A stretch of 64,000 nt of DNA from Woronichinia naegeliana WA131 (GTDB taxonomy: Bacteria; Cyanobacteriota; Cyanobacteriia; Cyanobacteriales; Microcystaceae), in contig CP073041.1 of assembly GCA_025370055.1 (NCBI GenBank), positions 7,100,272 to 7,164,271 on the forward strand, given 5' to 3'. A program made the position numbers and the translations under genes. This document shows positions 7,634 to 17,122 of this stretch, piece by piece. The notes below the pieces were generated by a model. It saw nothing but the letters and a program-made list of their open reading frames with translations. It was not told the DNA's origin and ran no database searches. The first letter of the stretch is position 1. Every line of letters starts with the position of its first letter.

Positions 7634-9321
7634 GGGCTTGCTGAAAAAAGCTGAAACCTTTACGGAGAAAAATAGTAGGCGAATTAAGAACCGCTAGAAT
7701 GCACGAAAATAGGGTAGAATGCCTCAAAACCATTGCATTAAGAAGAGAGAAAGCAGATGTACCGAAAGCAACAGTACTCAATTGAAACACCAGAAAACTT
7801 GAAAAATCTGTTCGGCGGGCAGTTAGACGAAGAAAATCGTTGGATAGAAATGTCAAAAATGATTCCCTGGGAAGAATATGAGGAAGAATATGCAAAAAAC
7901 TTCACAGAAAAAAAAGGAGCCCCAGCCAAATCATTTAGAATGGCATTAGGAGCATTAATTATCAAAGAAATTTCAGGAAAAAGTGACAGAGAAACAGTAG
8001 AACAAATAAAAGAGAACCCTTATTTACAGTACTTTATAGGAATGGAAAGCTATAGTAGCAAAGAAGCATTTAATGCGTCAATGATGGTTCATTTTCGTAA
8101 AAAAATAGGAATGGAATTAATAAATAAAATTAATAAAGAAATAGAAAAAAAAGCGACGGGTGTAGCGTCAGAAAAAAAAGAAAATGAAGGAAAGTTATTG
8201 TTAGATGCGACTTGTACACCAGCAGATATAAAATATCCAACGGATATAGGAATATTGAATGATGCCAGAGAAAAAACAGAAAAAATAATAGATAAGCTGT
8301 ATGAAGAAATAAAAGAGAAAAGGAAAGAAAAGCCGAGGACTTATAGGGAAGTGGCAAGAAAAGAGTACTTAGCCATAGCAAAAAAACGTCGTGTGTCAAA
8401 AAAAGAAAGAAGAAAAGGAACAAAAAAACAACTAGGATATATAAAAAGAAACTTGTCTGATATAGAAAAAATGATAGAAGAGGGAGCAAAGTTAGAAAAA
8501 CTAACGAAAAAAGAGCAAGAAGAGCTTGTAACGATAGGAAAAGTGTATGAGCAACAGTTAGAAATGTATGAAAAAAAGACAAATAAAGTAGAAAACAGAA
8601 TTGTGAGTGTAAGCCAACCTCACGTGCGTCCAATAGTGCGTGGAAAAGCGGGAAAAGCAGTAGAGTTTGGAGCTAAAATATCGGCAAGTAATGTGAATGG
8701 CTTTGTCTTCTTAGACAAATTAAGTTGGGATAATTACAACGAATCGGGAGATTTACAAGCGCGAATAGAAGAATATAAAAGGGAAACAGGATGTTATCCG
8801 GAATCGGTTCATGTGGATAAAATCTATCGAACAAAAGCGAATCGAGCTTATTGTAAAGAAAGGGATATAAGAATGAGTGGTCCCCGATTGGGAAGACCGC
8901 CGAAAGAGGTGAGCAAAGAAAAAAAGAAAGAGGCACGCTCAGATGAAAGAGTGCGTAATGCCATTGAGGGTAAATTCGGACAGGGAAAGAGGAAATTTAG
9001 TCTTGGTCGAGTGATGGCCAAACTACCTGAGACCTCGGAAACGGTAATTGCGATGAACTTTTTGGTAATGAATCTTTCTACTCTACTTCAGAAGACAAAA
9101 AGTAAAAAGTTGTAGAGTCGTTTTTCTTGTGAAAAATGGTGTTAATTTTCCTCTCTTTTGTGAGGAGTGATTTGTGTTGACCTTTTTAGACAGAAAGGAA
9201 CAATAGATTAAACAAAATCTGTATTTTGATTTGTTTCCATAAGGATAAGTTATCTATGCTTTTTCAGTCCATACTTCCCTAACCCACATTTCTTTCGTTT
9301 TTTGACTTTTTCAGCAAGCCC
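7634..9321 (+). mobile_element. IS5-like IS, copy 1 (complete, probably recombinant)
   Basis: 1688 bp with ends GGGCTTGCTGAAAAA and TTTTTCAGCAAGCCC. The left flank is TAAGTA within tnpB. The right end is followed directly by TAATTACAACGAATCGGG, an internal part of the same IS (compare 8731), so the two flanks do not match. The matching TAAGTA is found only at 11518, after the remnant of the outer copy. Inference: insertion into a sister copy, then recombination between the two left halves. Confidence 0.88.
7757..9115 (+). CDS. IS5-like family transposase, intact
   Basis: 452 residues starting at MYRKQQYSIETPENL with AAGAGAGAAAG upstream. The N-terminal region resembles the DUF772 domain of IS5/IS1182-type transposases. 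The catalytic DDE is likely Asp in LLLDATCTPAD (about 148), Asp in SVHVDKIYRTKAN (about 354) and Glu in VRNAIEGKFGQGKR (about 412). The middle is a Lys/Glu-rich coiled insertion (about 185-275). It is AT-rich with long A runs, unlike resident genes. Nearly identical to copies at 15113, 43875 and 50880; a more diverged relative is at 45658. Confidence 0.9.
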   Translation: MYRKQQYSIETPENLKNLFGGQLDEENRWIEMSKMIPWEEYEEEYAKNFTEKKGAPAKSFRMALGALIIKEISGKSDRETVEQIKENPYLQYFIGMESYSSKEAFNASMMVHFRKKIGMELINKINKEIEKKATGVASEKKENEGKLLLDATCTPADIKYPTDIGILNDAREKTEKIIDKLYEEIKEKRKEKPRTYREVARKEYLAIAKKRRVSKKERRKGTKKQLGYIKRNLSDIEKMIEEGAKLEKLTKKEQEELVTIGKVYEQQLEMYEKKTNKVENRIVSVSQPHVRPIVRGKAGKAVEFGAKISASNVNGFVFLDKLSWDNYNESGDLQARIEEYKRETGCYPESVHVDKIYRTKANRAYCKERDIRMSGPRLGRPPKEVSKEKKKEARSDERVRNAIEGKFGQGKRKFSLGRVMAKLPETSETVIAMNFLVMNLSTLLQKTKSKKL

Positions 9322-9832
9322 TAATTACAACGAATCGGGAGATTTACAAGCGCGAATAGAAGAATATAAAAGGGAAACAGGATGTTATCCGGAATCGGTT
9401 CATGTGGATAAAATCTATCGAACAAAAGCGAATCGAGCTTATTGTAAAGAAAGGGATATAAGAATGAGTGGTCCCCGATTGGGAAGACCGCCGAAAGAGG
9501 TGAGCAAAGAAAAAAAGAAAGAGGCACGCTCAGATGAAAGAGTGCGTAATGCCATTGAGGGTAAATTCGGACAGGGAAAGAGGAAATTTAGTCTTGGTCG
9601 AGTGATGGCCAAACTACCTGAGACCTCGGAAACGGTAATTGCGATGAACTTTTTGGTAATGCATCTTTCTACTCTACTTCAGAAGACAAAAAGTAAAAAG
9701 TTGTAGAGTCGTTTTTCTTGTGAAAAATGGTGTTAATTTTCCTCTCTTTTGTGAGGAGTGATTTGTGTTGACCTTTTTAGACAGAAAGGAACAATAGATT
9801 AAACAAAATCTGTATTTTGATTTGTTTCCATA

Positions 9833-11432
9833 ACTGGACAGTGGGAAGTTTATGGATGCCAGATAAGGTAATGACTATGCGACGAAAGTAAGCATATCAG
9901 GGCTTGGGGAAGAGGCAAGTTTAGCGGTAAGGAATTTAGGCAAAAGCAGACTGGGTGGACTTTGAGGAAAAATCATTTGGGCTTGATGTTGAAGGGCTAG
10001 TTGAGCAATCCGTTCACTAGGGTAGCCATGGGATGGTAATGTCCGAAACCATCGAGGAAAATTAGCCCAAATCCCCTGGGGTAACTCTAAGGCGAGAATT
10101 TGAAGTAGCCCTAAAGCAATGGCATTAAGGTTAACAAAACGCTCAAAGGCTTCTACCTTGTTTAAAATCTGAGTCTGAACAGCTTGTGGATAGTCACTGA
10201 GGATAAGATTGCTGGGCCAGGTAGGTAAAGTAGGAAGACTCTTAAGCCAAAAACGATAGGCAAAGCTGCCCAAAAGATGGACTAATTGACGAAAAGTGAC
10301 TTCAATCTTAAATCGGAGACCGTAAGCGGCAATAATCTCAGGTCCAGTCAAACAGAGATCAGTAGAAAGCAGAATCAGTCGTCGTCCGTTAGGCAATTGG
10401 GTCAGAACAAACTTGACGAGCTGATGGGGACTATCCCAGTGGAACTCAAAGCACTGATAAGAAACCGTGACTTGTTGACCATAGAGCCAGACTTTAGCTG
10501 TCGGAAAGTCCGCCGCCAGAGCGAACAGCTTTTCTAGTTTTATCGAACTCCCCCAAATCCGTGGTCGTCCTCTCCCCGTCAGCGTCGGCACGGAACAAAA
10601 GGGGGCATAGGCGACGGTGGAGCAACGCACTCTTGTGATTAGATGCAAGGCGTTCTGGCGAAAACTTTTGAGCACTGGTTCGCAAGCAAAATAAGCATCC
10701 AAAATTACATAACTCCCTGCCTCTGCGTAAGTAACACAAAGGTCAGCCATTTTTGTCACCAGGCTCGTCTTCACCTTTTTTTTGCCTTTTCCCTCCCCCT
10801 TCTCGGTTGCTTTGGACTTGATGCCATCGTCTAGCCGCAACACTAAGGGCAAGGCAAAGCAGGCTTTCCCTACTCCCACCAAAATACTCAAGGCATTGAA
10901 GTAATGACCCCTTATCCACTCTGGCTTGGACACATCTTCCGATTCTTGGTGTAGTCGTTTTACACCTGGCATCTTGCGTCCTTCTTTCCCCACTTTGATG
11001 CCATCACCCACATACACCCGTTTCCCTTTAATTCTGTATAGACTTTCATGCTGACTTAGCCACTTTGACCATTGTAAAGTTAGTCCTTCGACCCTAAACG
11101 CCTTGGAATCAAACCAATGTAGAGCCTGATTGTAGTAGCTCTCTGTTCAGCCAATGGCATTGACATAGCTAGTTATTGCGCTGGGTTGGCTGTTGAGCAC
11201 TACTCCCCAGACTAACAGGATAAACCATTGGAACGTTGCTTCTCGGCTAAAGGCTGGACGGAGATTATTGAGGATTTGCTCTAGTCGCTGACATAGTTGC
11301 ATAATTGATAGATAGCACTGGCTATCGATTTTCTTATATCAGCCAGTTTCGGACATAACGGCACTCTTTTGTATCGGATGTCCGATTTTCTTTTCTCCAC
11401 TTACACGCCTCGAGAACTTCCCACTGTCCAGT
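9833..11432 (-). mobile_element. IS4-like IS, complete ends
   Basis: 1600 bp, inverted ends ACTGGACAGTGGGAAG / CTTCCCACTGTCCAGT, flanked by 5-bp duplications CCATA (9828-9832 and 11433-11437). It sits inside the right-hand part of the outer IS5-like copy. Parts of a second copy lie at 59262-59510 and 62146-62303. Confidence 0.9.
9875..11302 (-). pseudogene. IS4-like DDE transposase with an in-frame stop
   Basis: The frame from the ATG at 11300-11302 runs 475 codons to 9875, but codon 52 is TGA (11147-11149) in …NAIG*TESYYNQ…. Downstream it reads RVYVGDGIKVGKEGRKMP (first Asp), YVILDAYFACEPVL (second Asp) and GLRFKIEVTFRQL (Glu). The part after the stop could start at a GTG/TTG near 11017 but would lack the N-terminal domain. 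The exact IS family is uncertain (IS4/IS701-like). Confidence 0.75.
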
Positions 11433-11517
11433 CCATAAGGATAAGTTATCTATGCTTTTTCAGTCCATACTTCCCTAACCCACATTTCTTTCGTTTTTTG
11501 ACTTTTTCAGCAAGCCC

Positions 11518-12366
11518 TAAGTAACTTGCTGTTTTTTTATGGCAGTCATCAATTAAGTCACGAATCTTGCCTCGTAACCGAGAGGCTGCCCTTCTCATCT
11601 TTTGTCGTTCTTTAGCAACTTTTGACAGGCTAATTCGACTCATTAAGTCATCAAGATACTTACATAGCCTGTTGATTCGTCCCATATCTGATGAACCGAC
11701 TTCTAGGAAGTTTTGTCCATCAAATCCTGTCAGAAAAGTTCTTACTCCTGGGTCAAGAGCAATAATGCGATTTTCCGGCTGGGGTATCGGTTTTGTTTCT
11801 TCTAGAAAAATACAGAACCAGTTACCCGACTTATCCTTAATTAGTTGAGTTGCATAAAGACTAACATCAGGAATTGCTTCTGAAGAAATAAAACCAAGCC
11901 CCTTTGTTAGCAATGTATACCATGTTCCTTTACTGAAATTGCAGTTGTTAAACTTGATTGTTTGTCTAGGAGCTTTACAACTTCTATACTTACAATCCCT
12001 ACTGGCAGTATAGGCTTGGTGAGCATCAAAAATGGCATTCTGCCTGATATGACAAGGGGTGTCTTTTACCCATTCAGGAAGATTGGATTGCATGATGATA
12101 TTTCTTAATTTTCCCTTGCCAATCCTGCCATTTTTCTTTTGGTAGTCAATAGCTTGATTAAAGCAATAACGACAAGCCGCCATCCATTTATTCCACTGTT
12201 TCTTCAACTCCAGACTGGGATAGACTTTTATCTTTCTTGCTCTGATTTTTATACTTTCCGAGTCCGTATAATCGCCTTGAGAAACAAGGTTGAATGGCGA
12301 GGATGTCTTCAACCATCTCGGCTTCAGGAGAGAGATTTGTCTCCCTATCGAACCACGATTGAGCAT
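11518..12366 (-). pseudogene. tnpB: TnpB, N-terminal part (interrupted gene)
   Basis: Contains the N-terminal TnpB region (ARKIKVYPSLELKKQW), the helix-rich middle and the first catalytic Asp in IIALDPGVRTFLTGF. It breaks at …DDCHKKTASYL, where the IS5-like element entered; the C-terminal part is at 7223-7633. The start is unclear: the frame is open upstream of the conserved region and overlaps the end of tnpA, as is common in IS607-type elements. Confidence 0.82.
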
Positions 12367-12842
12367 CCAAACTTTCGGCAGAACCAGTCAAGCCAATCAA
12401 ATCCAAATCGGGCAAGCCTATCTTTGTTAGCGACCACAATTGTTGCGACATCTCCAGACATGACTCGTTCCAATAAGGCTGTAAGTTTTTGCCTTTTGAA
12501 GTTGAGTCCTCCGCCGATTTCGCTGATGACTTCCGCTTGCGGGTATTTTTCTTGGAGGACGGCGACTTGTCTTGAGAGGTCTTCGGATTGTCCCCTACTG
12601 CTGACACGAGCGTAAATAACGGTAGCTCTAGTTGGCTCAACCTATTTCCCTGTGTAGGATTCAGTGTCGTATCGCCTTTGCCCTGACGAGGTTTTAATTG
12701 CTTGGATTTTCCCTTCCTGCTCCCATTTAACCAGGGTTCGGACGAGGACTCCGAGCCTTCCTGCTGCGGTTTTGGGTTTAACATATTTTGCGATAATAAA
12801 TCCCTCAATTCGACGCTTCCATTCTAGCGTATAGTAGCGCAT
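12200..12842 (-). pseudogene. tnpA: IS607-type serine recombinase TnpA, broken
   Basis: Starts MRYYTLEWKRRIEGF with a MerR-like helix-turn-helix (KTAAGRLGVLVRTLVKWEQEG), then after an in-frame TAG at 12642-12644 continues in the same frame with VIYARVSSRGQSEDLS (catalytic Ser) and VVANKDRLARFGFDWL. A second stop (TAG at 12345-12347) and a one-base frame change move the last part (ETNLSPEAEMVEDILAI) into another frame. The recombinase is inactive unless stops are read through. Confidence 0.8.
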
Positions 12843-13031
12843 TCTGTCGGTATTCGTGGATTAAATCTTGCTCCTCTCATGGTATGGGTAAATTTCAAAA
12901 GGGCTGGAAACCCCTCTGATTGATTTAACGATTCAGTTTTTTGTGAATAAATATGTATCAAAAATCAAGGGACTAAAATTCGGATAGATCGCCCCTAAAC
13001 TCTAAATAAAAATGTGATCTGCTTGGAAAAG

Positions 13032-14465
13032 CTATTGATAGGCCAGGGTTAATTGTTTAAGGATTTCTGCCTCTTCTGGACTTAATTCTGGGGGTTGACC
13101 CTTAATATCCTTATAAATCTTGACGTATTCTTCTGTTGAACGATACCAACTAAAGTCCATTTTCATGGCCCGTTCTTGCAGTTTACGCCAATAATCTTTA
13201 TAACGAAAACCTTCCCAAGCCCGTACCATCGCAGTAAAAAAATCTAGAGGTTCGTAGCGATCAAAACAGTAACCTGTTCCCGCTTCATTGACTGGATCAT
13301 AGAAAGAAACGGTATCCACTAAACCGCCTGTCCGTCGCACAATGGGAATGCAACCATAGCGCATGGCCATTAATTGACTCAGACCACAGGGTTCAAAGCG
13401 GGAAGGCATCAAAAAGACATCTGTGCCAGCATAGACTCGGCGGGATAGAGCATCACTATGAAGCAATTGCACGGACATCCGTCCCGAAAAACGAGAGGCC
13501 ATTTCCCAAAGTTGGGTTTCGTAGTAGCGATCGCCGGTTCCCAGCACAATTAACTGAGCATCAGTGTAGGCCATAAAGCGATCTAACATCTGGATCAAAA
13601 GATCAATGCCTTTTTGCTCCACTAGGCGCGTTACCATGCCCATCAATAGAGCACCCCGATTCACTTCTAGCCCCGTTTCTTCCTGGAGAGCAATCTTATT
13701 TTTAAGGCGATCGCCAAGGGTCTCTACCGTAAAATTATTAGTGATATAGCGATCAGTGGCCGGGTTATAGGTTTCTGTATCAATGCCATTCAGAATACCC
13801 ACTAAATTTTGATTAATAAAAGATAGTAAACCCTCCATTCTTTCCCCATAGGCAGGGGTTTGAATTTGTTGGGCATAGGTTGGTGAAACTGTTGTCACCC
13901 GATTGGCAAATTGGACTGCTGCGGCCATCGCATTATCGCCCTGCATATACCATGGACACCAGGTAATTTGTTCTAACGCACCGCGACCAGGCCCCTGGTA
14001 GGCCAAATTATGAATGGTAAAGACCGTAGCAATATCAGGAGACTCATGCATCCACACCGGAATCATGGCCGTATGCCAGTCGTGGCAATGGATCACATCG
14101 GGTTTCCAATAATTCCAGGCAAACTCAGCCGCCCCATTGGCAAAAAAGGTAAAACGCCAACCCTCATCTTCGCCTTGATAAATGCGTCGAGGATTAAAAA
14201 CAGCATGATGAAAAAGATAGAGTGGAATATCAGTATTGGGTAAATTCGTCTCATAGACCGAAAAGTCCTGAAACATGACTGAACTTTGCCAGATGGGTTC
14301 CTTGGGAATTTCTATTTTATCGGGCAAGAAGCCATAGTAGGGCATGAGAATGCGAACATCATAGCCCAATTTCCGTAGAACCTTAGGTAAAGATCCCACC
14401 ACATCTCCCATTCCACCAGCCTTAGCTAGGGGAGCCACTTCCGCCGCGACAAATAAAATTCGCAT
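13032..14465 (-). CDS. glgA: Glycogen synthase (ADP-glucose dependent)
   Basis: 477 residues, full length for the GT5 family. Near the N-terminus AEVAPLAKAGGMGDVVGSLP (about 8-27) contains the KxGGxxD ADP-glucose-binding motif. HCHDWHTAMIP (about 125-135), MVTRLVEQKGIDLL (about 282-295) and PSRFEPCGLSQLMAMRYG with the catalytic Glu (about 367) follow the GT-B fold pattern. It elongates alpha-1,4-glucan from ADP-glucose in the cytoplasm. Cyanobacteria often have two isoforms; I cannot tell which this is. The upstream 520 bp hold IS-end-like sequence rather than a clean promoter. Confidence 0.95.
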   Translation of the reverse strand: MRILFVAAEVAPLAKAGGMGDVVGSLPKVLRKLGYDVRILMPYYGFLPDKIEIPKEPIWQSSVMFQDFSVYETNLPNTDIPLYLFHHAVFNPRRIYQGEDEGWRFTFFANGAAEFAWNYWKPDVIHCHDWHTAMIPVWMHESPDIATVFTIHNLAYQGPGRGALEQITWCPWYMQGDNAMAAAVQFANRVTTVSPTYAQQIQTPAYGERMEGLLSFINQNLVGILNGIDTETYNPATDRYITNNFTVETLGDRLKNKIALQEETGLEVNRGALLMGMVTRLVEQKGIDLLIQMLDRFMAYTDAQLIVLGTGDRYYETQLWEMASRFSGRMSVQLLHSDALSRRVYAGTDVFLMPSRFEPCGLSQLMAMRYGCIPIVRRTGGLVDTVSFYDPVNEAGTGYCFDRYEPLDFFTAMVRAWEGFRYKDYWRKLQERAMKMDFSWYRSTEEYVKIYKDIKGQPPELSPEEAEILKQLTLAYQ

Positions 14466-14983
14466 ATTCCTTGTGTTTACTACATAACAGAAAATATTGA
14501 CACTCCCGCCGTTAAATCAAAGACTATAACGGGGGATTCTTGCTTCTACTCCTCTTAACGAGACTTAACTTCGGTGAGAAATTAAATCCCCATCAGACCG
14601 AATCCACAAGCATTTTTCCTTTACTTCTACTGGCTGCCCGACAGCAGAAGGTTTTTAATTCTGGTTATTTTAGTTGAGCTTAACCCGGCTACTAGTGCTT
14701 TAACTTGCTAGACTCGTCACCGTTATATTGACTAGGACAATATTTTAATGGACTAAAGTCGGGCATGGGTTTCCCCTGAAACACCCTATGCGCATTAACG
14801 CTCTCCTGAGTTTACCTGATTATTCTCTCCTTTGAGCATCCGCTACTGCTTGGCAGGGCAACTGGACATATATCTTAACAAAAAAAAGCAGGTAAAAGCG
14901 CAAAATAACTTAACAAGCAAAAGAAAGTAAACAGCAAAGATAGTAAAAAATGAGGCTATTTAAACATAAAATGGAACTAATTC
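14466..14983 (-). other. Gene-free stretch; possible relic of an IS200/IS605-type right end
   Basis: No gene. Read on the minus strand, a GC hairpin (CCCCCGTTATAG … TTTAACGGCGGG, about 14500-14535) is followed by AGTGTCAA. This resembles right ends of TnpB-bearing IS200/IS605 elements. Structured GC-richer sequence with a short self-complementary GGGGAAACCC lies further upstream on that strand (about 14765-14780). No TnpB coding remains. The stretch sits directly upstream of glgA. The assignment is tentative. Confidence 0.35.
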
Positions 14984-14989
14984 TAAGTA

Positions 14990-16676
14990 GGGCTTGCTGA
15001 AAAAAGCTGAAACCTTTACGGAGAAAAATAGTAGGCGAATTAAGAACCGCTAGAATGCACGAAAATAGGGTAGAATGCCTCAAAACCATTGCATTAAGAA
15101 GAGAGAAAGCAGATGTACCGAAAGCAACAGTACTCAATTGAAACACCAGAAAACTTGAAAAATCTGTTCGGCGGGCAGTTAGACGAAGAAAATCGTTGGA
15201 TAGAAATGTCAAAAATGATTCTTTGGGAAGAATATGAGGAAGAATATGCAAAAAACTTCACAGAAAAAAAAGGAGCCCCAGCCAAATCATTTAGAATGGC
15301 ATTAGGAGCATTAATTATCAAAGAAATTTCAGGAAAAAGTGACAGAGAAACAGTAGAACAAATAAAAGAGAACCCTTATTTACAGTACTTTATAGGAATG
15401 GAAAGCTATAGTAGCAAAGAAGCATTTAATGCGTCAATGATGGTTCATTTTCGTAAAAAAATAGGAATGGAATTAATAAATAAAATTAATAAAGAAATAG
15501 AAAAAAAGCGACGGGTGTAGCGTCAGAAAAAAAAGAAAATGAAGGAAAGTTATTGTTAGATGCGACTTGTACACCAGCAGATATAAAATATCCAACGGAT
15601 ATAGGAATATTGAATGATGCCAGAGAAAAAACAGAAAAAATAATAGATAAGCTGTATGAAGAAATAAAAGAGAAAAGGAAAGAAAAGCCGAGGACTTATA
15701 GGGAAGTGGCAAGAAAAGAGTACTTAGCCATAGCAAAAAAACGTCGTGTGTCAAAAAAAGAAAGAAGAAAAGGAACAAAAAAACAACTAGGATATATAAA
15801 AAGAAACTTGTCTGATATAGAAAAAATGATAGAAGAGGGAGCAAAGTTAGAAAAACTAACGAAAAAAGAGCAAGAAGAGCTTGTAACGATAGGAAAAGTG
15901 TATGAGCAACAGTTAGAAATGTATGAAAAAAAGACAAATAAAGTAGAAAACAGAATTGTGAGTGTAAGCCAACCTCACGTGCGTCCAATAGTGCGTGGAA
16001 AAGCGGGAAAAGCAGTAGAGTTTGGAGCTAAAATATCGGCAAGTAATGTGAATGGCTTTGTCTTCTTAGACAAATTAAGTTGGGATAATTACAACGAATC
16101 GGGAGATTTACAAGCGCGAATAGAAGAATATAAAAGGGAAACAGGATGTTATCCGGAATCGGTTCATGTGGATAAAATCTATCGAACAAAAGCGAATCGA
16201 GCTTATTGTAAAGAAAGGGATATAAGAATGAGTGGTCCCCGATTGGGAAGACCGCCGAAAGAGGTGAGCAAAGAAAAAAAGAAAGAGGCACGCTCAGATG
16301 AAAGAGTGCGTAATGCCATTGAGGGTAAATTCGGACAGGGAAAGAGGAAATTTAGTCTTGGTCGAGTGATGGCCAAACTACCTGAGACCTCGGAAACGGT
16401 AATTGCGATGAACTTTTTGGTAATGAATCTTTCTACTCTACTTCAGAAGACAAAAAGTAAAAAGTTGTAGAGTCGTTTTTCTTGTGAAAAATGGTGTTAA
16501 TTTTCCTCTCTTTTGTGAGGAGTGATTTGTGTTGACCTTTTTAGACAGAAAGGAACAATAGATTAAACAAAATCTGTATTTTGATTTGTTTCCATAAGGA
16601 TAAGTTATCTATGCTTTTTCAGTCCATACTTCCCTAACCCACATTTCTTTCGTTTTTTGACTTTTTCAGCAAGCCC
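14990..16676 (+). mobile_element. IS5-like IS, copy 2
   Basis: 1687 bp, ends GGGCTTGCTGAAAAA / TTTTTCAGCAAGCCC, flanked by 6-bp duplications TAAGTA (14984-14989 and 16677-16682). Apart from one missing A and a few substitutions it matches copy 1. It lies between glgA and the Psb28-like fragment. Confidence 0.93.
15113..16470 (+). pseudogene. IS5-like transposase with a one-base frameshift
   Basis: Same gene as at 7757, but a run of eight A is seven here (about 15501-15507). The frame therefore changes after …KINKEIEKK and stops at the next TAG. The second part is open from 15553. The loss of one A in a homopolymer is a typical replication error, so this copy is probably inactive. Confidence 0.88.
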
Positions 16677-16717
16677 TAAGTAGTTTGCTTATTTAACCTT
16701 AGTTTTTTAAACGTTTT

Positions 16718-16963
16718 ATGACTATGCCAGATATTCTTCCTACCATTGAATTTTTTGCTGGACTCTCCGAAGAGTTAAGTAATGTAAGTTTACGTCGGGG
16801 TAAAGAATCCGGCGATCGCCAAGTGGTTTTGACCTTTCAGAAGCTTAAAGCGATTGAGAAGTTCCAAAGTTTTACAAAACAGTTTAACGGTAATTTACGT
16901 TTAAAGGATTCCGAAGGAGAGATTACGATCAATCCCTTTTCCGTGAAGTTTTTTTTGTGGTGA
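16718..16963 (+). CDS. Psb28-like photosystem II assembly protein, short at the C-terminus
   Basis: 81 residues: PTIEFFAGLSEELSNVSLRR followed by TFQKLKAIEKFQSFTKQF and LRLKDSEGEITINP. This fits the first two thirds of a Psb28-type protein (closer to Psb28-2 by eye), a soluble factor of photosystem II assembly. Family members are about 110 residues and end in a WxRFMRFMERYAE-like segment. That segment is absent: the frame stops after SVKFFLW, and neither other frame continues it. The gene is probably truncated. The start may be the ATG at 16718 or at 16724. An IS5-like element ends only 40 bp upstream. Confidence 0.5.
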   Translation: MTMPDILPTIEFFAGLSEELSNVSLRRGKESGDRQVVLTFQKLKAIEKFQSFTKQFNGNLRLKDSEGEITINPFSVKFFLW

Positions 16964-17122
16964 TCATAGTCGTCAAACGAGTGTCAGAAATAAATCTTAT
17001 GACATAGGTATTCTGGTATTCTACTCTATCACAAGGTAGTTTTGTCGTGTGTTTTGTGGATCAACGGGCTTGACTGATAGTGAGGAATCAATGATTAATC
17101 TGAAAAGTAAGCATGATCAAGA

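Larger units (their letters stand above)
9322..11517 (+). mobile_element. Right-hand remnant of the outer IS5-like copy, interrupted by an IS4-like element
   Basis: Starts inside the transposase gene at the internal TAATTA target and includes the 3' coding part (9322-9706, LSTLLQKTKSKKL). It runs to 9832, is split by the IS4-like element, resumes at 11438 and ends with CAGCAAGCCC at 11517, followed by TAAGTA. That TAAGTA pairs with the one left of 7634, identifying this as the other end of the first insertion into tnpB. Confidence 0.88.
7216..12860 (-). mobile_element. IS607-type tnpA/tnpB element, disrupted by nested ISs
   Basis: A minus-strand element with a serine-recombinase tnpA (12842 downward) followed by tnpB (N-terminal part 12366-11518, C-terminal part 7633-7223). 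The outer boundaries are approximate. The left border is set by the alpha/beta-hydrolase fragment and the right by the tnpA start. An IS5-like element entered tnpB at TAAGTA (7628-7633 and 11518-11523); it later acquired a second IS5-like copy and an IS4-like element. Confidence 0.7.

Noticed and set aside
8130-8633. Leu/Phe-rich open frame opposite the IS5-like transposase, present in every copy
   Set aside because: It is the complement of the Lys/Glu-rich A-rich transposase gene; no start signals and no independent conservation. The same applies to the opposite-strand frames in the other copies.
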